Shown here piece after piece: positions 1-8,611 of a stretch of 64,000 nt of DNA. Numbering within the stretch: position 1 is the stretch's first letter; each line of letters begins with the position of its first letter. Under the pieces are notes generated by a model that saw nothing but the letters and a program-made list of their open reading frames with translations, was not told where the DNA came from and did no database searches. The stretch comes from Algoriphagus terrigena DSM 22685 (GTDB lineage: Bacteria; Bacteroidota; Bacteroidia; Cytophagales; Cyclobacteriaceae). The stretch is taken from NCBI RefSeq assembly GCF_000429445.1, contig NZ_AUBW01000003.1, positions 124,001-188,000 on the forward strand, written 5' to 3'. A program made the translations under genes and the position numbers.

Positions 1-286
1 TTTTCACCCAATCAAGCGCTGACTGCATCGTGCGGGTGTTTATCTCGCCATTTCCCCAGGTGTTGAAGTTATAGGGAGTCCGGGAAAAGACGATCGGATA
101 TTTCCCCTCGCCCTTGGGCCGGTAGATGTCCGTGGCCAGGCGTACGCCGTCACGCATTGGCATCATAACCTTCTGATCGACGATGGCAATTTCTTCCAGC
201 TGAACCAGGATGGGTTTTTCTTCCTGAGCATAGGCCAGATTTGCACAGGCCAAAAAGAGGAAAAAAGTGAGGATTTTGAATTTCAT
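1..286 (-). CDS. CocE/NonD family hydrolase (X-Pro dipeptidyl-peptidase S15-like), N-terminal part
   Basis: Only the first 95 codons lie in the window; the gene continues past base 1. Translating the minus strand from the ATG at 286 gives a signal peptide (MKFKILTFFLFLACANLAYA, cut before Q) followed by an N-terminal region with MRDGVRLATDIYRP and a later PIVFSRTPYN. That pattern is typical of the alpha/beta-hydrolase core of S15/CocE esterases and acylases. The active-site serine would lie beyond the window edge. A second in-frame ATG lies two codons upstream (292). The gene is divergent from fumarylacetoacetase. The product is probably periplasmic; the substrate cannot be told. Confidence 0.8.
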   Translation of the reverse strand, partial: MKFKILTFFLFLACANLAYAQEEKPILVQLEEIAIVDQKVMMPMRDGVRLATDIYRPKGEGKYPIVFSRTPYNFNTWGNGEINTRTMQSALDWVK

Positions 287-464
287 CTGCATAGAGGATC
301 GTGGTTTGGAAAGGGAAGTTAAGTTACAGAATTTAATTTGGGAGCTTATTTCTTTCGACGGTTTAACTTCTGCCGTAAAGGGCCAGAACGCGGGGATGGC
401 TAGACGGCCCCGGTTTTCTAATCCGAGGGAATCGACTAACTTTGGGCAGTAACAATTTTTGATC

Positions 465-1739
465 ATGCCTGACCACCCCCTGCCTGCCCTGAATACTTGG
501 GTGGAAGTACCAAAGAATTCCGATTTCTCGATTTATAACCTTCCTTTTGGTGTTTTTAAAAACAAAAAACTAAGTCCTCGCATCGGAATAGCGATCGGTG
601 ACAAGATCGTCGATTTGAGCATTCTGGATCAGGAGGGATTTTTTGCGACACTGTTTCTCCCTGAGGGAATTTTCCTCAGAGATTCTCTTAACGACATGAT
701 TGCCTTGGGTAAAACCCAAACCAAAAAGATCCGTGAGCGGGTGCAAACCCTGCTTTTGGAAGGAAACGCAGAACTTCGGGACCACTCGGCGAGGGGTAAA
801 GTCATGGTGACCCGCAAGGAGGCCGAGATGCTTTTGCCGGTGAAGATCGGCGACTACACGGACTTTTACAGTAGCAGCGAGCACGCAACCAATTTAGGCA
901 AGATGTTTCGCGATCCTGAAAATGCACTTTTGCCTAACTGGAAGCACTTGCCTGTTGGATATCACGGAAGGGCATCATCCATCGTAGTGTCTGGCACACC
1001 AATCCACCGCCCGAAAGGGCAATTCAAGAGCCCTGACAGTGCGGCGCCGATGTTTGGGCCAAGCCAAAAACTCGACTTCGAGTTGGAAGTGGCTTTCATC
1101 ACAGGCAAGCAGACACGACTCGGAGATTCTGTCTCTACCGTGGATGCCGAGGATTTTATCTTTGGATTTGTACTCTTCAACGACTGGTCGGCTCGCGATA
1201 TCCAGGCTTGGGAGTATGTGCCTTTGGGGCCATTTTTGGGAAAAAACTTCGGTTCATCGATCTCGCCTTGGGTGGTGACCTTGGAGGCTTTGGAGCCGTT
1301 TCGGGTAGCCGGACCGACGCAGGAGCCGGAAGTCCTCCCTTACCTGAAATGCGAGAATACTCACAGTTTTGATATCAATCTGGAGGTATTCATCCAGCCC
1401 GAAGAGAAGAAGCCCGCAAAGATCAGTACGGCCAATTTCAGCGCCATGTATTGGAACGTAGCCCAACAGCTGGCGCATCACACCGTCAACGGATGCAACA
1501 TCAATGTCGGTGATATGATGGCGTCCGGCACTATCTCCGGCTCTGCGGAGGACTCCTTCGGATCCATGATCGAATTGAGCTGGAACGGAAGCCGCATGGT
1601 GAAACTGGGAGAAGGGGACGAGCGGACTTTTATCGAAGACGGTGATACGGTCATCATGAAAGGCTTTGCTGAGAAAGACGGTGTCCGCGTAGGTTTTGGC
1701 GAGGTGAGCGGACAGGTATTGCCAGCCAAGCCGCTTTAA
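465..1739 (+). CDS. fahA: Fumarylacetoacetase
   Basis: Hydrolyses 4-fumarylacetoacetate to fumarate and acetoacetate, the last step of tyrosine/homogentisate breakdown, in the cytoplasm. The protein is 424 aa, the usual length. Visible motifs match the family: GDYTDFYSSSEHATNLG near residues 130-146, with D133 as metal ligand and H140 as the catalytic histidine; HLPVGYHGRASS; DFELEVAF with the two metal-binding glutamates; and FNDWSARDIQAWEY followed by PLGPFLGKNFG, which carries the Asp, Gln, Tyr and Lys positions known from mammalian FAH. An in-frame TTG lies two codons upstream (459), but the ATG at 465 is preferred. No other tyrosine-degradation gene is adjacent. Identification is secure. 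Confidence 0.96.
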   Translation: MPDHPLPALNTWVEVPKNSDFSIYNLPFGVFKNKKLSPRIGIAIGDKIVDLSILDQEGFFATLFLPEGIFLRDSLNDMIALGKTQTKKIRERVQTLLLEGNAELRDHSARGKVMVTRKEAEMLLPVKIGDYTDFYSSSEHATNLGKMFRDPENALLPNWKHLPVGYHGRASSIVVSGTPIHRPKGQFKSPDSAAPMFGPSQKLDFELEVAFITGKQTRLGDSVSTVDAEDFIFGFVLFNDWSARDIQAWEYVPLGPFLGKNFGSSISPWVVTLEALEPFRVAGPTQEPEVLPYLKCENTHSFDINLEVFIQPEEKKPAKISTANFSAMYWNVAQQLAHHTVNGCNINVGDMMASGTISGSAEDSFGSMIELSWNGSRMVKLGEGDERTFIEDGDTVIMKGFAEKDGVRVGFGEVSGQVLPAKPL

Positions 1740-1952
1740 TAGTTTTAAGAATCGGTCGTATACCGACAAACTCCTGACGGCTTTCCTTCGCGATAGCGGC
1801 CACTTTGGTTTAGAATTTCCCGCAGATTTCCACAGAAAAGGGCACAGATCTTTACGGATTTCTGTTTTGACTATGTGATTCAATTCAGGAGACTGAGATC
1901 ATTCCGGGACTTTTTTCCGGGATAGTTTTCCTCTATTATCTATTTTCGCCAC

Positions 1953-2675
1953 ATGAATCCTGAGCAAAGAATCCCGATTTCCCTGAGCTGGTCAGGAGGC
2001 AAAGACAGCGCTTTTGCACTCTATCACCTCCAGCGGGATCCATGCTTCGAAGTGAAAAGGCTGCACACGACGTTCGGAGAATCCACCCGGCGGGTTGGTA
2101 TGCACGGGATCTCTGAAGAGTTGATCGAGATGCAGGCGACTGCGCTTGGACTTCCGCTCGACAAGATCTACTATCCCGCCAGTGGCGACAACCGGGCCTA
2201 TGAAAAGGCCATCAATTCCTACCTGGATGAACTGACTGAGATGGGGATTAAGCACTTGGGATATGGGGATATTTTTCTGGAAGACCTGCGGAAATACCGG
2301 GAAGACAACCTTGCGTCAAGGGCTTTTACCGCTGTCTTTCCGCTTTGGAAGAAGCCGACGGACGAGCTGGCAAAAGCTTTTATTAAAACCGGATTTAAAA
2401 CCGTCATCTGCGCAGCCGATGCCGATCTTATTGACAGGGATCGAGTAGGTAGGGATTTTGATCAGGAGTTTCTGGACAGCTTGCCTGCTTCCGTCGATCC
2501 CTGCGGGGAAAACGGCGAGTTTCACAGCTTCTGCTACGATGGGCCGATCTTCAAGCTGTCCGTTGCAATTCAAACTGAGCAGGTGATTAGCCAGTCTTAT
2601 GATATCGTGCTCGCAGGTGGAGAAGCCGGTAAAAAACATTTTTGGTTTGCGGAAATCACTTCCGCTACCCCCTAA
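1953..2675 (+). CDS. Dph6-related PP-loop ATP pyrophosphatase
   Basis: A 240-aa protein opening with the PP-loop SLSWSGGKDSAFALYHL (residues about 10-26), the signature of the ATP_bind_4/Dph6 (TIGR00290-like) family. YGDIFLEDLRKYRE and DPCGENGEFHSF are also typical of these proteins; the latter is the conserved CGENGE(Y/F)H signature. In archaea and eukaryotes the family amidates diphthine on EF-2, but bacteria do not make diphthamide, so the bacterial substrate is unknown. The enzyme presumably adenylates a carboxylate or similar group. It starts with ATG after a 213-bp gap and appears to be transcribed alone. Confidence 0.85.
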   Translation: MNPEQRIPISLSWSGGKDSAFALYHLQRDPCFEVKRLHTTFGESTRRVGMHGISEELIEMQATALGLPLDKIYYPASGDNRAYEKAINSYLDELTEMGIKHLGYGDIFLEDLRKYREDNLASRAFTAVFPLWKKPTDELAKAFIKTGFKTVICAADADLIDRDRVGRDFDQEFLDSLPASVDPCGENGEFHSFCYDGPIFKLSVAIQTEQVISQSYDIVLAGGEAGKKHFWFAEITSATP

Positions 2676-2945
2676 AAACCGTTGTCAAAATAGTTAAAAT
2701 AAACCTTTAATAAGTAACAACTAGAAGAAATTGTTATCCCATTATTGTGTTTTTTGTTTTTTAAACCTTAATTTAATTGACTGGTTAATAGACGGTTTGT
2801 ATTGAAACTGTTTTGATTTACCACTTAAGGTTCCCGATAAGTCTTCCTCAGACTTCCTATTGGGATTGTTGTTCCAAGTGTCAGCTCCGGATTTTTATAG
2901 CCGAGCAATTTTTCTTCTTTTCTAACTTTTCTAAATCCAAAAACC
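2676..2945. other. AT-rich intergenic region upstream of the CBM9-like gene
   Basis: A 270-bp gap with no convincing gene; a 64-codon open frame crossing into the next gene has no recognisable content. It is markedly AT-rich and contains the short inverted repeat TAACAA...TTGTTA around 2716-2737. It probably holds the promoter of the following secreted protein, but no clear Bacteroidetes -33/-7 pair could be picked out. Confidence 0.4.
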
Positions 2946-4454
2946 ATGGCCAAAGTTGTCAAAAGCTTATCCATTACCACGCCCATTCTGTTCGCGCTCC
3001 CATTTAAGAGCGAATGGGCCCAAACACCGATTGATCTTCATGCGCCGCTGAATTCAGGCGGATGGGATGATGCAGGAACGCTGAAGTTTACCCGAGGGGT
3101 AGTACTGGCGAAAAACGATGCAAAGTTTCTGTACCTCGCGCTCGATCTTACGTCAGATCTGGGCAATGATACGGGGACGAATGACTATTTCTGGCTCAGT
3201 TTTGACAAAAATAGAGACCGGGCAATCACTGCTAATCAGGATGTGAACTACGGCCTCTATCCGGGGCAGCCAAACAAGCTCGGCCGACAGCTTTACCTTG
3301 GGCCGGGAACCTGGACGACGCTGCTGCCAGACCCCTCACTCAGCGAAGTGAGGCAGGAGTTTGGATCCAGCGACAATTCTTCCTCTCCGCATCGAATCTG
3401 GAAATTTAAGATTGACCTGAAGGAGATCAACGTCTCACTTGCCTGGCCCTTGAGCACGCCGTTTACCTATTTTGGGTTTCGGGTGAAGTCTTCCAGTCCG
3501 GCATTCACGACGGATTTCCCGGGTGGTTTTTACACCGATTTTACCAAGCTTCGCCAGCTGGTTTTCTCCAGAAAGCCGGTCGTTCCTTCTGCGGATCTGG
3601 GACCCTTGGTGGGTAGCGTGGGGTTGATTCCCACGACAAAGATCAATGCCTCCGGCCGGGCAACTACGGACGCCGGCTATTTCGTCTTCGTGCAAAATGC
3701 CGCTTTTGGAGGTACGCTCAACCTGATCGGAAACCGGACTAAGATCCAACAGCTTTGGGACTCCGATGTGAAGAAATACAAAGTGGAAATCACACCGCCG
3801 GGAGGCTCAGCCCAGAAGCTGATCAGCAACTGGTCGAACTACCGCTGGAACGGAAGTACCTATGTGTTGGAGTCTTTTGCGCCCTCTGCGCTCGGCTTCT
3901 ATGAGTTGGCAAATCCGGGAAATGATTATTCCATTGACGACCTGCTGATTCAGTTTCCAACCTCTGCCCTGCTTCCGGGGCTCTATCAGATCAAGGTTAC
4001 TTTCTACAAAAGAGTACTGAATATCGACGTCCCCAATGCCACTCAGACGCTTGGCCTGTACATCGACAACCATCTGCCGTCGATCAACATCGACAGTCTG
4101 AAACACGGAGCGAACGAGGTCTCAGCCTGCGCCATCGAGACAATCGGTGCTGCACCAGATGGGATAAAGTTCAAAATCACCGGTCATGATCCAGAGGGAA
4201 ATCTTCTCCAGGTCAGCTTCTCGGCAACCTATGGAGCAGGGCTTTCAACGGGAATCTACTCAGAAGCCTATGATCCATCGAAGGGCAACTGGGCTGGATT
4301 CACCGCAAAATCGATCCCCGAGGCAGGGAACTGGAGGCCGCCCCAGTCCTGCGCGTATAGCTTTATCATCACAGCCTGGGCACGGACGACCAACGGCTAC
4401 GGCTACATCGGGCACAATTCGACACATCGCAACTTAACGCTTTTGCTGAGTTGA
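2946..4454 (+). CDS. Secreted protein with CBM9-like N-terminal domain
   Basis: A 502-aa protein with an N-terminal export signal (basic MAKVVKSL, then a hydrophobic stretch ending near residue 26 at EWAQT). Residues about 30-200 resemble the carbohydrate-binding family 9 / DOMON-type beta-sandwich seen in secreted Bacteroidetes proteins: FLYLALDLTSDLGNDTGTND, FWLSFDKNRD, and later WKFKIDLKEI and FGFRVKSSS. The remaining 300 residues look like further beta-rich modules, with a G/A/S-rich segment, and I do not recognise them. No catalytic motif is visible, so a binding or structural role is more likely than an enzymatic one. The start ATG follows a 270-bp AT-rich leader region. The domain call rests on pattern only. 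Confidence 0.7.
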   Translation: MAKVVKSLSITTPILFALPFKSEWAQTPIDLHAPLNSGGWDDAGTLKFTRGVVLAKNDAKFLYLALDLTSDLGNDTGTNDYFWLSFDKNRDRAITANQDVNYGLYPGQPNKLGRQLYLGPGTWTTLLPDPSLSEVRQEFGSSDNSSSPHRIWKFKIDLKEINVSLAWPLSTPFTYFGFRVKSSSPAFTTDFPGGFYTDFTKLRQLVFSRKPVVPSADLGPLVGSVGLIPTTKINASGRATTDAGYFVFVQNAAFGGTLNLIGNRTKIQQLWDSDVKKYKVEITPPGGSAQKLISNWSNYRWNGSTYVLESFAPSALGFYELANPGNDYSIDDLLIQFPTSALLPGLYQIKVTFYKRVLNIDVPNATQTLGLYIDNHLPSINIDSLKHGANEVSACAIETIGAAPDGIKFKITGHDPEGNLLQVSFSATYGAGLSTGIYSEAYDPSKGNWAGFTAKSIPEAGNWRPPQSCAYSFIITAWARTTNGYGYIGHNSTHRNLTLLLS

Positions 4455-4470
4455 TATCACCTGATTTTTA

Positions 4471-4746
4471 GTGTTAAAGGCCATTCCGGATGATCGGGAT
4501 GGCTTTTTTGCTGCCAGTGGTCGTGCTACAGAGGAAAGTGGACATCCGGCCCAAAATTTCAAGTTCACTGACAAGCCAGAGAAGGTGCATGTATTTTGGA
4601 TGATCAACAAAGACTTTCTTAAAAAGCGCATCCGGGATTTTTCCGGACAATTCTACATCTGCGGGCCGGACAAGATGGTAAAAGCGATCAACGAAACGCA
4701 GGAGCAGCTAGGAGCAAAGCCTGAGGAAATTAGGTTTGAGAAATAA
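4471..4746 (+). pseudogene. 3' remnant of a flavodoxin/ferredoxin reductase-like gene
   Basis: The open frame from a GTG at 4471 has no recognisable beginning, but its last 50 residues match the C-terminal end of FAD/NAD(P)-binding ferredoxin reductases: MINKDFLKKRI, then GQFYICGPDKMV with the CGP(D/P)KM nucleotide-binding motif, and AKPEEIRFEK at the C-terminus. A full-length reductase would be about 220-350 aa and would carry an FAD-binding RxYS motif; both are missing. The fragment follows the CBM9-like gene by only 16 bp. It is most simply the tail of a deleted gene. Whether it is expressed cannot be told. Confidence 0.65.
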
Positions 4747-4817
4747 AACGTGTTTTTTGCTTCAAGATGGACTTTTACGAAAAATGAAAGCTCAGCGGAA
4801 GTATACAAAACCCACCG

Positions 4818-6338
4818 CTAAGAGCTCACTTTTTTCTTCCATTCATAGAAAAGGCCCTCCAAATTCTTGGCTATATCCGGATGTAGGGAGATGATGTTTT
4901 GAATTTCGGATGGGTCGTCTTCCAAGTTGTACAATTCCCAAGGGGCGTCTTTTCCATGTGCGACAAGCTTCCAGTTTCCTTTCCGGACGGCTCTTCCCAC
5001 AGACCATTCCCAGAAGAGCGGTTTTTCCCTAAACGAGATTTCCTCCCGGATGGCAGGTAAAAGACTTTCCCCTTCAGCGGGGAGAACCGGGCTTCCCTTG
5101 AATTCAAGCGGGTAGTCCGCTCCCGCGAGTTCCGCAAGCGTCGGGAGAATGTCGATTAAATGGGCAGGGAAAGAGTTGATTTCGTTTTGATGGCCAAGTC
5201 CCTTCGGCCAGGAGATGATCAGCGGTGTTTTGATCCCCCCTTCGAAGGAGTAGTTTTTGTAAAACCGAAGCGGCGTGTTGCCTACATTCGCCCAATCCTG
5301 GCCCAAAGAAGTCCATTGGCCGACGGTTCCGATCTTGCCGTCGCCTGGGATATTAACTACTTCGGCGGAGGCTCCATTATCCGATAGGAAGATGAATACG
5401 GTGTTATCCAGCCTGCCCTGGGTCCGCAATTTCTGGATGATTTCACCGATTTTTTGATCCATGCGGTCAATCATGGCTGCATAGACTCCCATCTTCTGCT
5501 CTTCTACATTTCGCAGTGAATCAGAAAGTGACGACCAGGGAATATGCGTGGCTTCGCTGAGAACATAGTTTTCATCGACGATCCCCAGCTGCTTTTGCTT
5601 TTCAAAGCGGCGCTGCCGGATCACCTCATAGCCCTCTGAATATTTGCCTTTGTATTTCTTGATGTCCTCGGGCCAAGCCATCAGGGGATCGTGGGGAGCG
5701 GTGTAGGAGAGGTACAGGAAAAAGGGTTTGTCTGGATTCGGATACTCATCCAACCATTGCAGGGCATGTTTGGTGAAGTAGTCCGTGGAGTAATAATCTG
5801 CGGGAGGCGTGTAGGGTTGGAAGAGTTTTCGATCCTCATAGAAAGGCCGATCTGGCCTTTTTTGGGCTGGTTGAGGTTCATTTTCTCTTCGTGGCCCTGG
5901 ATTGAAATGGTTGGAAGCGCCTTCTTTCAATCCATAATATCGGTCGAAACCCCGATCCATCGGGTGGTCAAACCCATGATGCTTGCCTGCCCAAAGAGTT
6001 CGGTATCCCGCAGATTGCAGTAGCTCACCCAAGGTAATCCCGTTTTTCAGAGGCTGAAGGTACGAGGCTTCATAGCCTACCTGCTGGGCATACAGGCCGG
6101 TGAGCAAAGCTGCTCTGGAGGGGTTGCACTTGGAGGTATTGTACATCTGGGTAAATCGGACGCCATTGGCTGCCAACCAGTCCAAATTTGGTGTTTCGAC
6201 TTCACTTCCGTAAGCCCCGATATCCGACCAACCCAGGTCATCCGCCAAGATGAGGACGATGTTGGGCTTTTCTGATTTCTCTTCTGACTGAATCGACGGA
6301 AAAAGCCAAAGCAGCATAATAAAAACCGGGTAGTGCAT
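4818..6338 (-). CDS. Secreted sulfatase (S1 family, formylglycine type)
   Basis: A 506-aa sulfatase with a signal peptide (MHYPVFIMLLWLFPSIQS). It carries the metal-binding start NIVLILADDLGWSDIGAYG and, at C71, the motif CNPSRAALLTG (C-x-P-S-R), whose cysteine is converted to formylglycine. Further conserved elements are GKHHGF, the DNGAS metal site and a C-terminal domain ending WELYNLEDDPSE. It would remove sulfate esters from glycans or small substrates in the periplasm or at the surface. An anaerobic-type or FGE maturase is not in the window. A second sulfatase lies at the far right end. The neighbours (sugar isomerase, glucuronidase-like proteins) fit use of sulfated polysaccharides. 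Confidence 0.93.
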   Translation of the reverse strand: MHYPVFIMLLWLFPSIQSEEKSEKPNIVLILADDLGWSDIGAYGSEVETPNLDWLAANGVRFTQMYNTSKCNPSRAALLTGLYAQQVGYEASYLQPLKNGITLGELLQSAGYRTLWAGKHHGFDHPMDRGFDRYYGLKEGASNHFNPGPRRENEPQPAQKRPDRPFYEDRKLFQPYTPPADYYSTDYFTKHALQWLDEYPNPDKPFFLYLSYTAPHDPLMAWPEDIKKYKGKYSEGYEVIRQRRFEKQKQLGIVDENYVLSEATHIPWSSLSDSLRNVEEQKMGVYAAMIDRMDQKIGEIIQKLRTQGRLDNTVFIFLSDNGASAEVVNIPGDGKIGTVGQWTSLGQDWANVGNTPLRFYKNYSFEGGIKTPLIISWPKGLGHQNEINSFPAHLIDILPTLAELAGADYPLEFKGSPVLPAEGESLLPAIREEISFREKPLFWEWSVGRAVRKGNWKLVAHGKDAPWELYNLEDDPSEIQNIISLHPDIAKNLEGLFYEWKKKVSS

Positions 6339-6496
6339 GACCTGAGGGAATTGGTGAGTTCGGTCAAGATAATTAAAAGGCCCGATTAGTCTTGGGCAGT
6401 GTTTTTAAACCAGAAGGAGAAGATTTTTAACCATCGACGACGCAACAGCAAGGAGGAAATTGGCTCAGTCCTTCACGCAAAAAAGCCAGAAACCAA

Positions 6497-6522
6497 AAAA
6501 GCCAACCCGAAGGCTGGCTTTT
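6497..6522 (-). terminator. Rho-independent terminator of the sugar isomerase-like gene
   Basis: A perfect 8-bp arm pair AAAAGCCA/TGGCTTTT, with a short inner CC/GG extension and a CGAA-type loop, lies 23 bp beyond the isomerase stop. Read on the minus strand it is followed by a run of T, as expected for an intrinsic terminator. Confidence 0.75.
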
Positions 6523-6544
6523 GATGGTAAGACGGAGAGTTCGC

Positions 6545-7450
6545 TTACTTAAATCCGATTTTTTCCAGACCTGCGTGGCTTATCTTGATCGCTTCCAGCG
6601 GATCCAATCCGAAGGTGTTGTCTTGCTCCACGAGATAGAACTCCATTCCTGATTTCTTTTTGGCATCCAGAATTCGTTTGAAATCAATTGTGCCGGTGCC
6701 AACAGGAGCAAAAACTCCTTCAGTACTCATGTCTTTGACATGCCAAGCCTTAAATCTGCCTGGATATTTTTCGAAGTAAGTCAATGGATCTACCTCAGCT
6801 TTGGTCACCCAGAACAGATCCATCTGGAAGTTGACGTATTCAGGATTGCACTTTTCCAAAAGGACGTCCTCGATCACAGTGCCATCAGCCAAAGGCTTAA
6901 ACTCAAAGTCATGATTGTGGTACAGCAGCTTGATTCCGGCTTTGTGACATTTTTCTCCCAAGGTATCCATGATCTTGACGAGGTCATCTGCGGTGCCTTT
7001 CATCGCCATCGACTTGGTGGCTTGATCAAAGGTAAACATGCCCATCGGAGGCACAGGAATCACGAAATATTCAATACCGGCAGCTTTCACGTCGGCGATC
7101 AACTGGTCCGCATTTTCCATGTTGACCATGCCCATGTGGGCGCTTTTGGCGGTTAGGCCGAGGCTGTTCAGATAGGATTTGAATTCGGCTGGGGTCATTC
7201 CGTAGAATTTGCCATCCGCGTAGTTGGCGGATTCGACATAGGCGTAGCCGGCGTCAGCCACCGCTTTGAGCGTTCCTTTGGGATCTTTGCCCATGGCGTC
7301 ACGCACGGTGTAGAGTGCCAATCCGCCAAATTGCTTTGGTTTTGCGGCTGTGATTTCGGTTGATTTGGGTTGCTCTGCGGTGTTGGTTTTCGGGCCGAAA
7401 GCCATGAATCCAATTGCAATAGCAAACAATAAGCTAATGGGTCGTTTCAT
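6545..7450 (-). CDS. Exported sugar phosphate isomerase/epimerase-like TIM barrel
   Basis: A protein of 301 aa counted from the ATG at 7450, chosen because it gives a clean signal peptide (MKRPISLLFAIAIGFMAFG); an upstream in-frame start at 7486 would mask it. It belongs to the xylose-isomerase-like TIM-barrel (AP endonuclease 2) family: GGLALYTVRDAM at strand 1, LLYHNHDFEF, NFQMDLFWV, FKAWHVKDM and YLVEQD supply the usual His, Asp, His and Glu metal ligands. Exported members are frequent in Bacteroidetes glycan loci and act on sugars or cyclitols, but their exact reactions are mostly unknown. It is followed by its own terminator. Confidence 0.85.
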   Translation of the reverse strand: MKRPISLLFAIAIGFMAFGPKTNTAEQPKSTEITAAKPKQFGGLALYTVRDAMGKDPKGTLKAVADAGYAYVESANYADGKFYGMTPAEFKSYLNSLGLTAKSAHMGMVNMENADQLIADVKAAGIEYFVIPVPPMGMFTFDQATKSMAMKGTADDLVKIMDTLGEKCHKAGIKLLYHNHDFEFKPLADGTVIEDVLLEKCNPEYVNFQMDLFWVTKAEVDPLTYFEKYPGRFKAWHVKDMSTEGVFAPVGTGTIDFKRILDAKKKSGMEFYLVEQDNTFGLDPLEAIKISHAGLEKIGFK

Positions 7451-7560
7451 TGTTTTTTTAGGTTTTAAGGGCTGTAAGATACCCAAAACGCTTAAGACTC
7501 AACCTCGGCCCTTCGGTTATTTTGTAGGGAAAAGTGTTGAAATAAGTATCAAGGGCTACG

Positions 7561-7674
7561 AGCCAAGAAACTAGAAATAAGAGCCGAGAAACAAGAGGCA
7601 AGAAGCAATAGTCAAGAAACAAGAGCCGAGAAGCAAGAGTCAAGAATTCCTGTCATGCTGAGCGGAGTCGAAGC
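7561..7674. repeat. Purine-rich degenerate repeat tract plus GTCATGCTGAG element
   Basis: Positions 7561-7647 are almost pure purine with imperfect reiterations of AAGA(A/G)nCAAGAG-like units (agccaagaaac, agccgagaaac, gtcaagaaac, agccgagaagc). They are followed at 7652-7674 by GTCATGCTGAGCGGAGTCGA and its last bases. Both look like dispersed intergenic elements found in many Bacteroidetes genomes (recollection, not searched). No open frame is supported here. Confidence 0.55.
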
Positions 7675-7718
7675 AAAATTAAGATGAGAAACCCGGGAGT
7701 GACTCTGGAACCCAAAGT

Positions 7719-8498
7719 CTATCTCTTACCGATCGTCTCAAAAAGCAGTTCTGGTTCGTCAGTGGTGATGAAGTCCACTTTTTGGTCGAGGAGCCACTGC
7801 ATGTCTTCTACCTTGTTGACCGTCCAGACGTTGACCGTAAGGCCGAGATCTTGCGCTTCTTTGATCCACTGAGGTTTTTCCTTCACGACGCGGATATTGT
7901 AATCAAAGCCGAAGAAACCGGCTTCCTTTAGCTCGGCTGGGGATTTTTCACCGTTTAGATAGGCGACATTGGCCTTTGGGTCAAGTTCGATGACCTTGAT
8001 CCCTGCATCGTAGCTGAACGTGATGTAGTCCACCCACTTTTCGGCTTTCAATTCCTTGACCTGATCGACACATTTTGCAGCGAGTTCCTTGCTTCTCTCG
8101 ACACTGATCTTGGAAGGCTTAATCTCCAGTATCAGCTTGGTGCCGGTCTGCTTCATTCCCTTTTTTAGGTACTCTTTCACCGTCGGGATTTTCTCTCCAT
8201 TGGGAAGTTTTTTGCTTCGCAATTCCTTGAAGGTGGAGGTCTCAATGGGCATTTCCAGATATTCGGCGTCATGATTTACGACCAGGATGCCATCTGCAGT
8301 CATCCACACGTCAAACTCCGAACCCTCACACTTCAACCTCACGGCCTCATCCAGTGAGGCGAGGGAATTTTGGGGAAGTCCCTGAGCCTTCCACGCTCCA
8401 CGGTGGGCAATCACGGAATTTTTATGAAACATTTCCTGAGAAAAAGATGAGGTGAAAGACACAGTCAGAGCCAGTAAGCAGAGTAGAAATCGTGACAT
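7719..8498 (-). CDS. Exported glycerophosphodiester phosphodiesterase
   Basis: Hydrolyses glycerophosphodiesters to glycerol-3-phosphate and an alcohol. Counted from the ATG at 8498, which opens a signal peptide (MSRFLLCLLALTVSFTSSFS), the protein is 259 aa; the longer frame to 8672 overlaps the neighbouring coding end and lacks a signal. The GDPD signature is clear: VIAHRGAWKAQGLPQNSLAS (HR...EN-type), GSEFDVWMTADG with the metal-binding E and D, and VVNHDAE. LILEIKP, YITFSYD and the C-terminal VNVWTVN are also standard. It probably acts in the periplasm, for phosphate or glycerol salvage. Confidence 0.93.
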   Translation of the reverse strand: MSRFLLCLLALTVSFTSSFSQEMFHKNSVIAHRGAWKAQGLPQNSLASLDEAVRLKCEGSEFDVWMTADGILVVNHDAEYLEMPIETSTFKELRSKKLPNGEKIPTVKEYLKKGMKQTGTKLILEIKPSKISVERSKELAAKCVDQVKELKAEKWVDYITFSYDAGIKVIELDPKANVAYLNGEKSPAELKEAGFFGFDYNIRVVKEKPQWIKEAQDLGLTVNVWTVNKVEDMQWLLDQKVDFITTDEPELLFETIGKR

Positions 8499-8611
8499 TT
8501 TGGTTGTTTTTGAAAAAGAGAAGAAAGTCCTAAAGTATAAATTCCGACCGATTTGGCTGCCCTCGTCACGTAATTTTACATAAACTTCATACGGAAGGGG
8601 AGGCCAAACTC

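Noticed and set aside
1254..1883. 209-codon minus-strand frame across the fumarylacetoacetase gene
   Set aside because: It lies opposite a clear enzyme gene and its translation has no domain, signal or family pattern.
1890..1930. Possible terminator around the repeated TCCGGGA motifs before the Dph6-like gene
   Set aside because: The two CCGGGA copies are direct, not inverted, repeats, so no stem of useful length forms.
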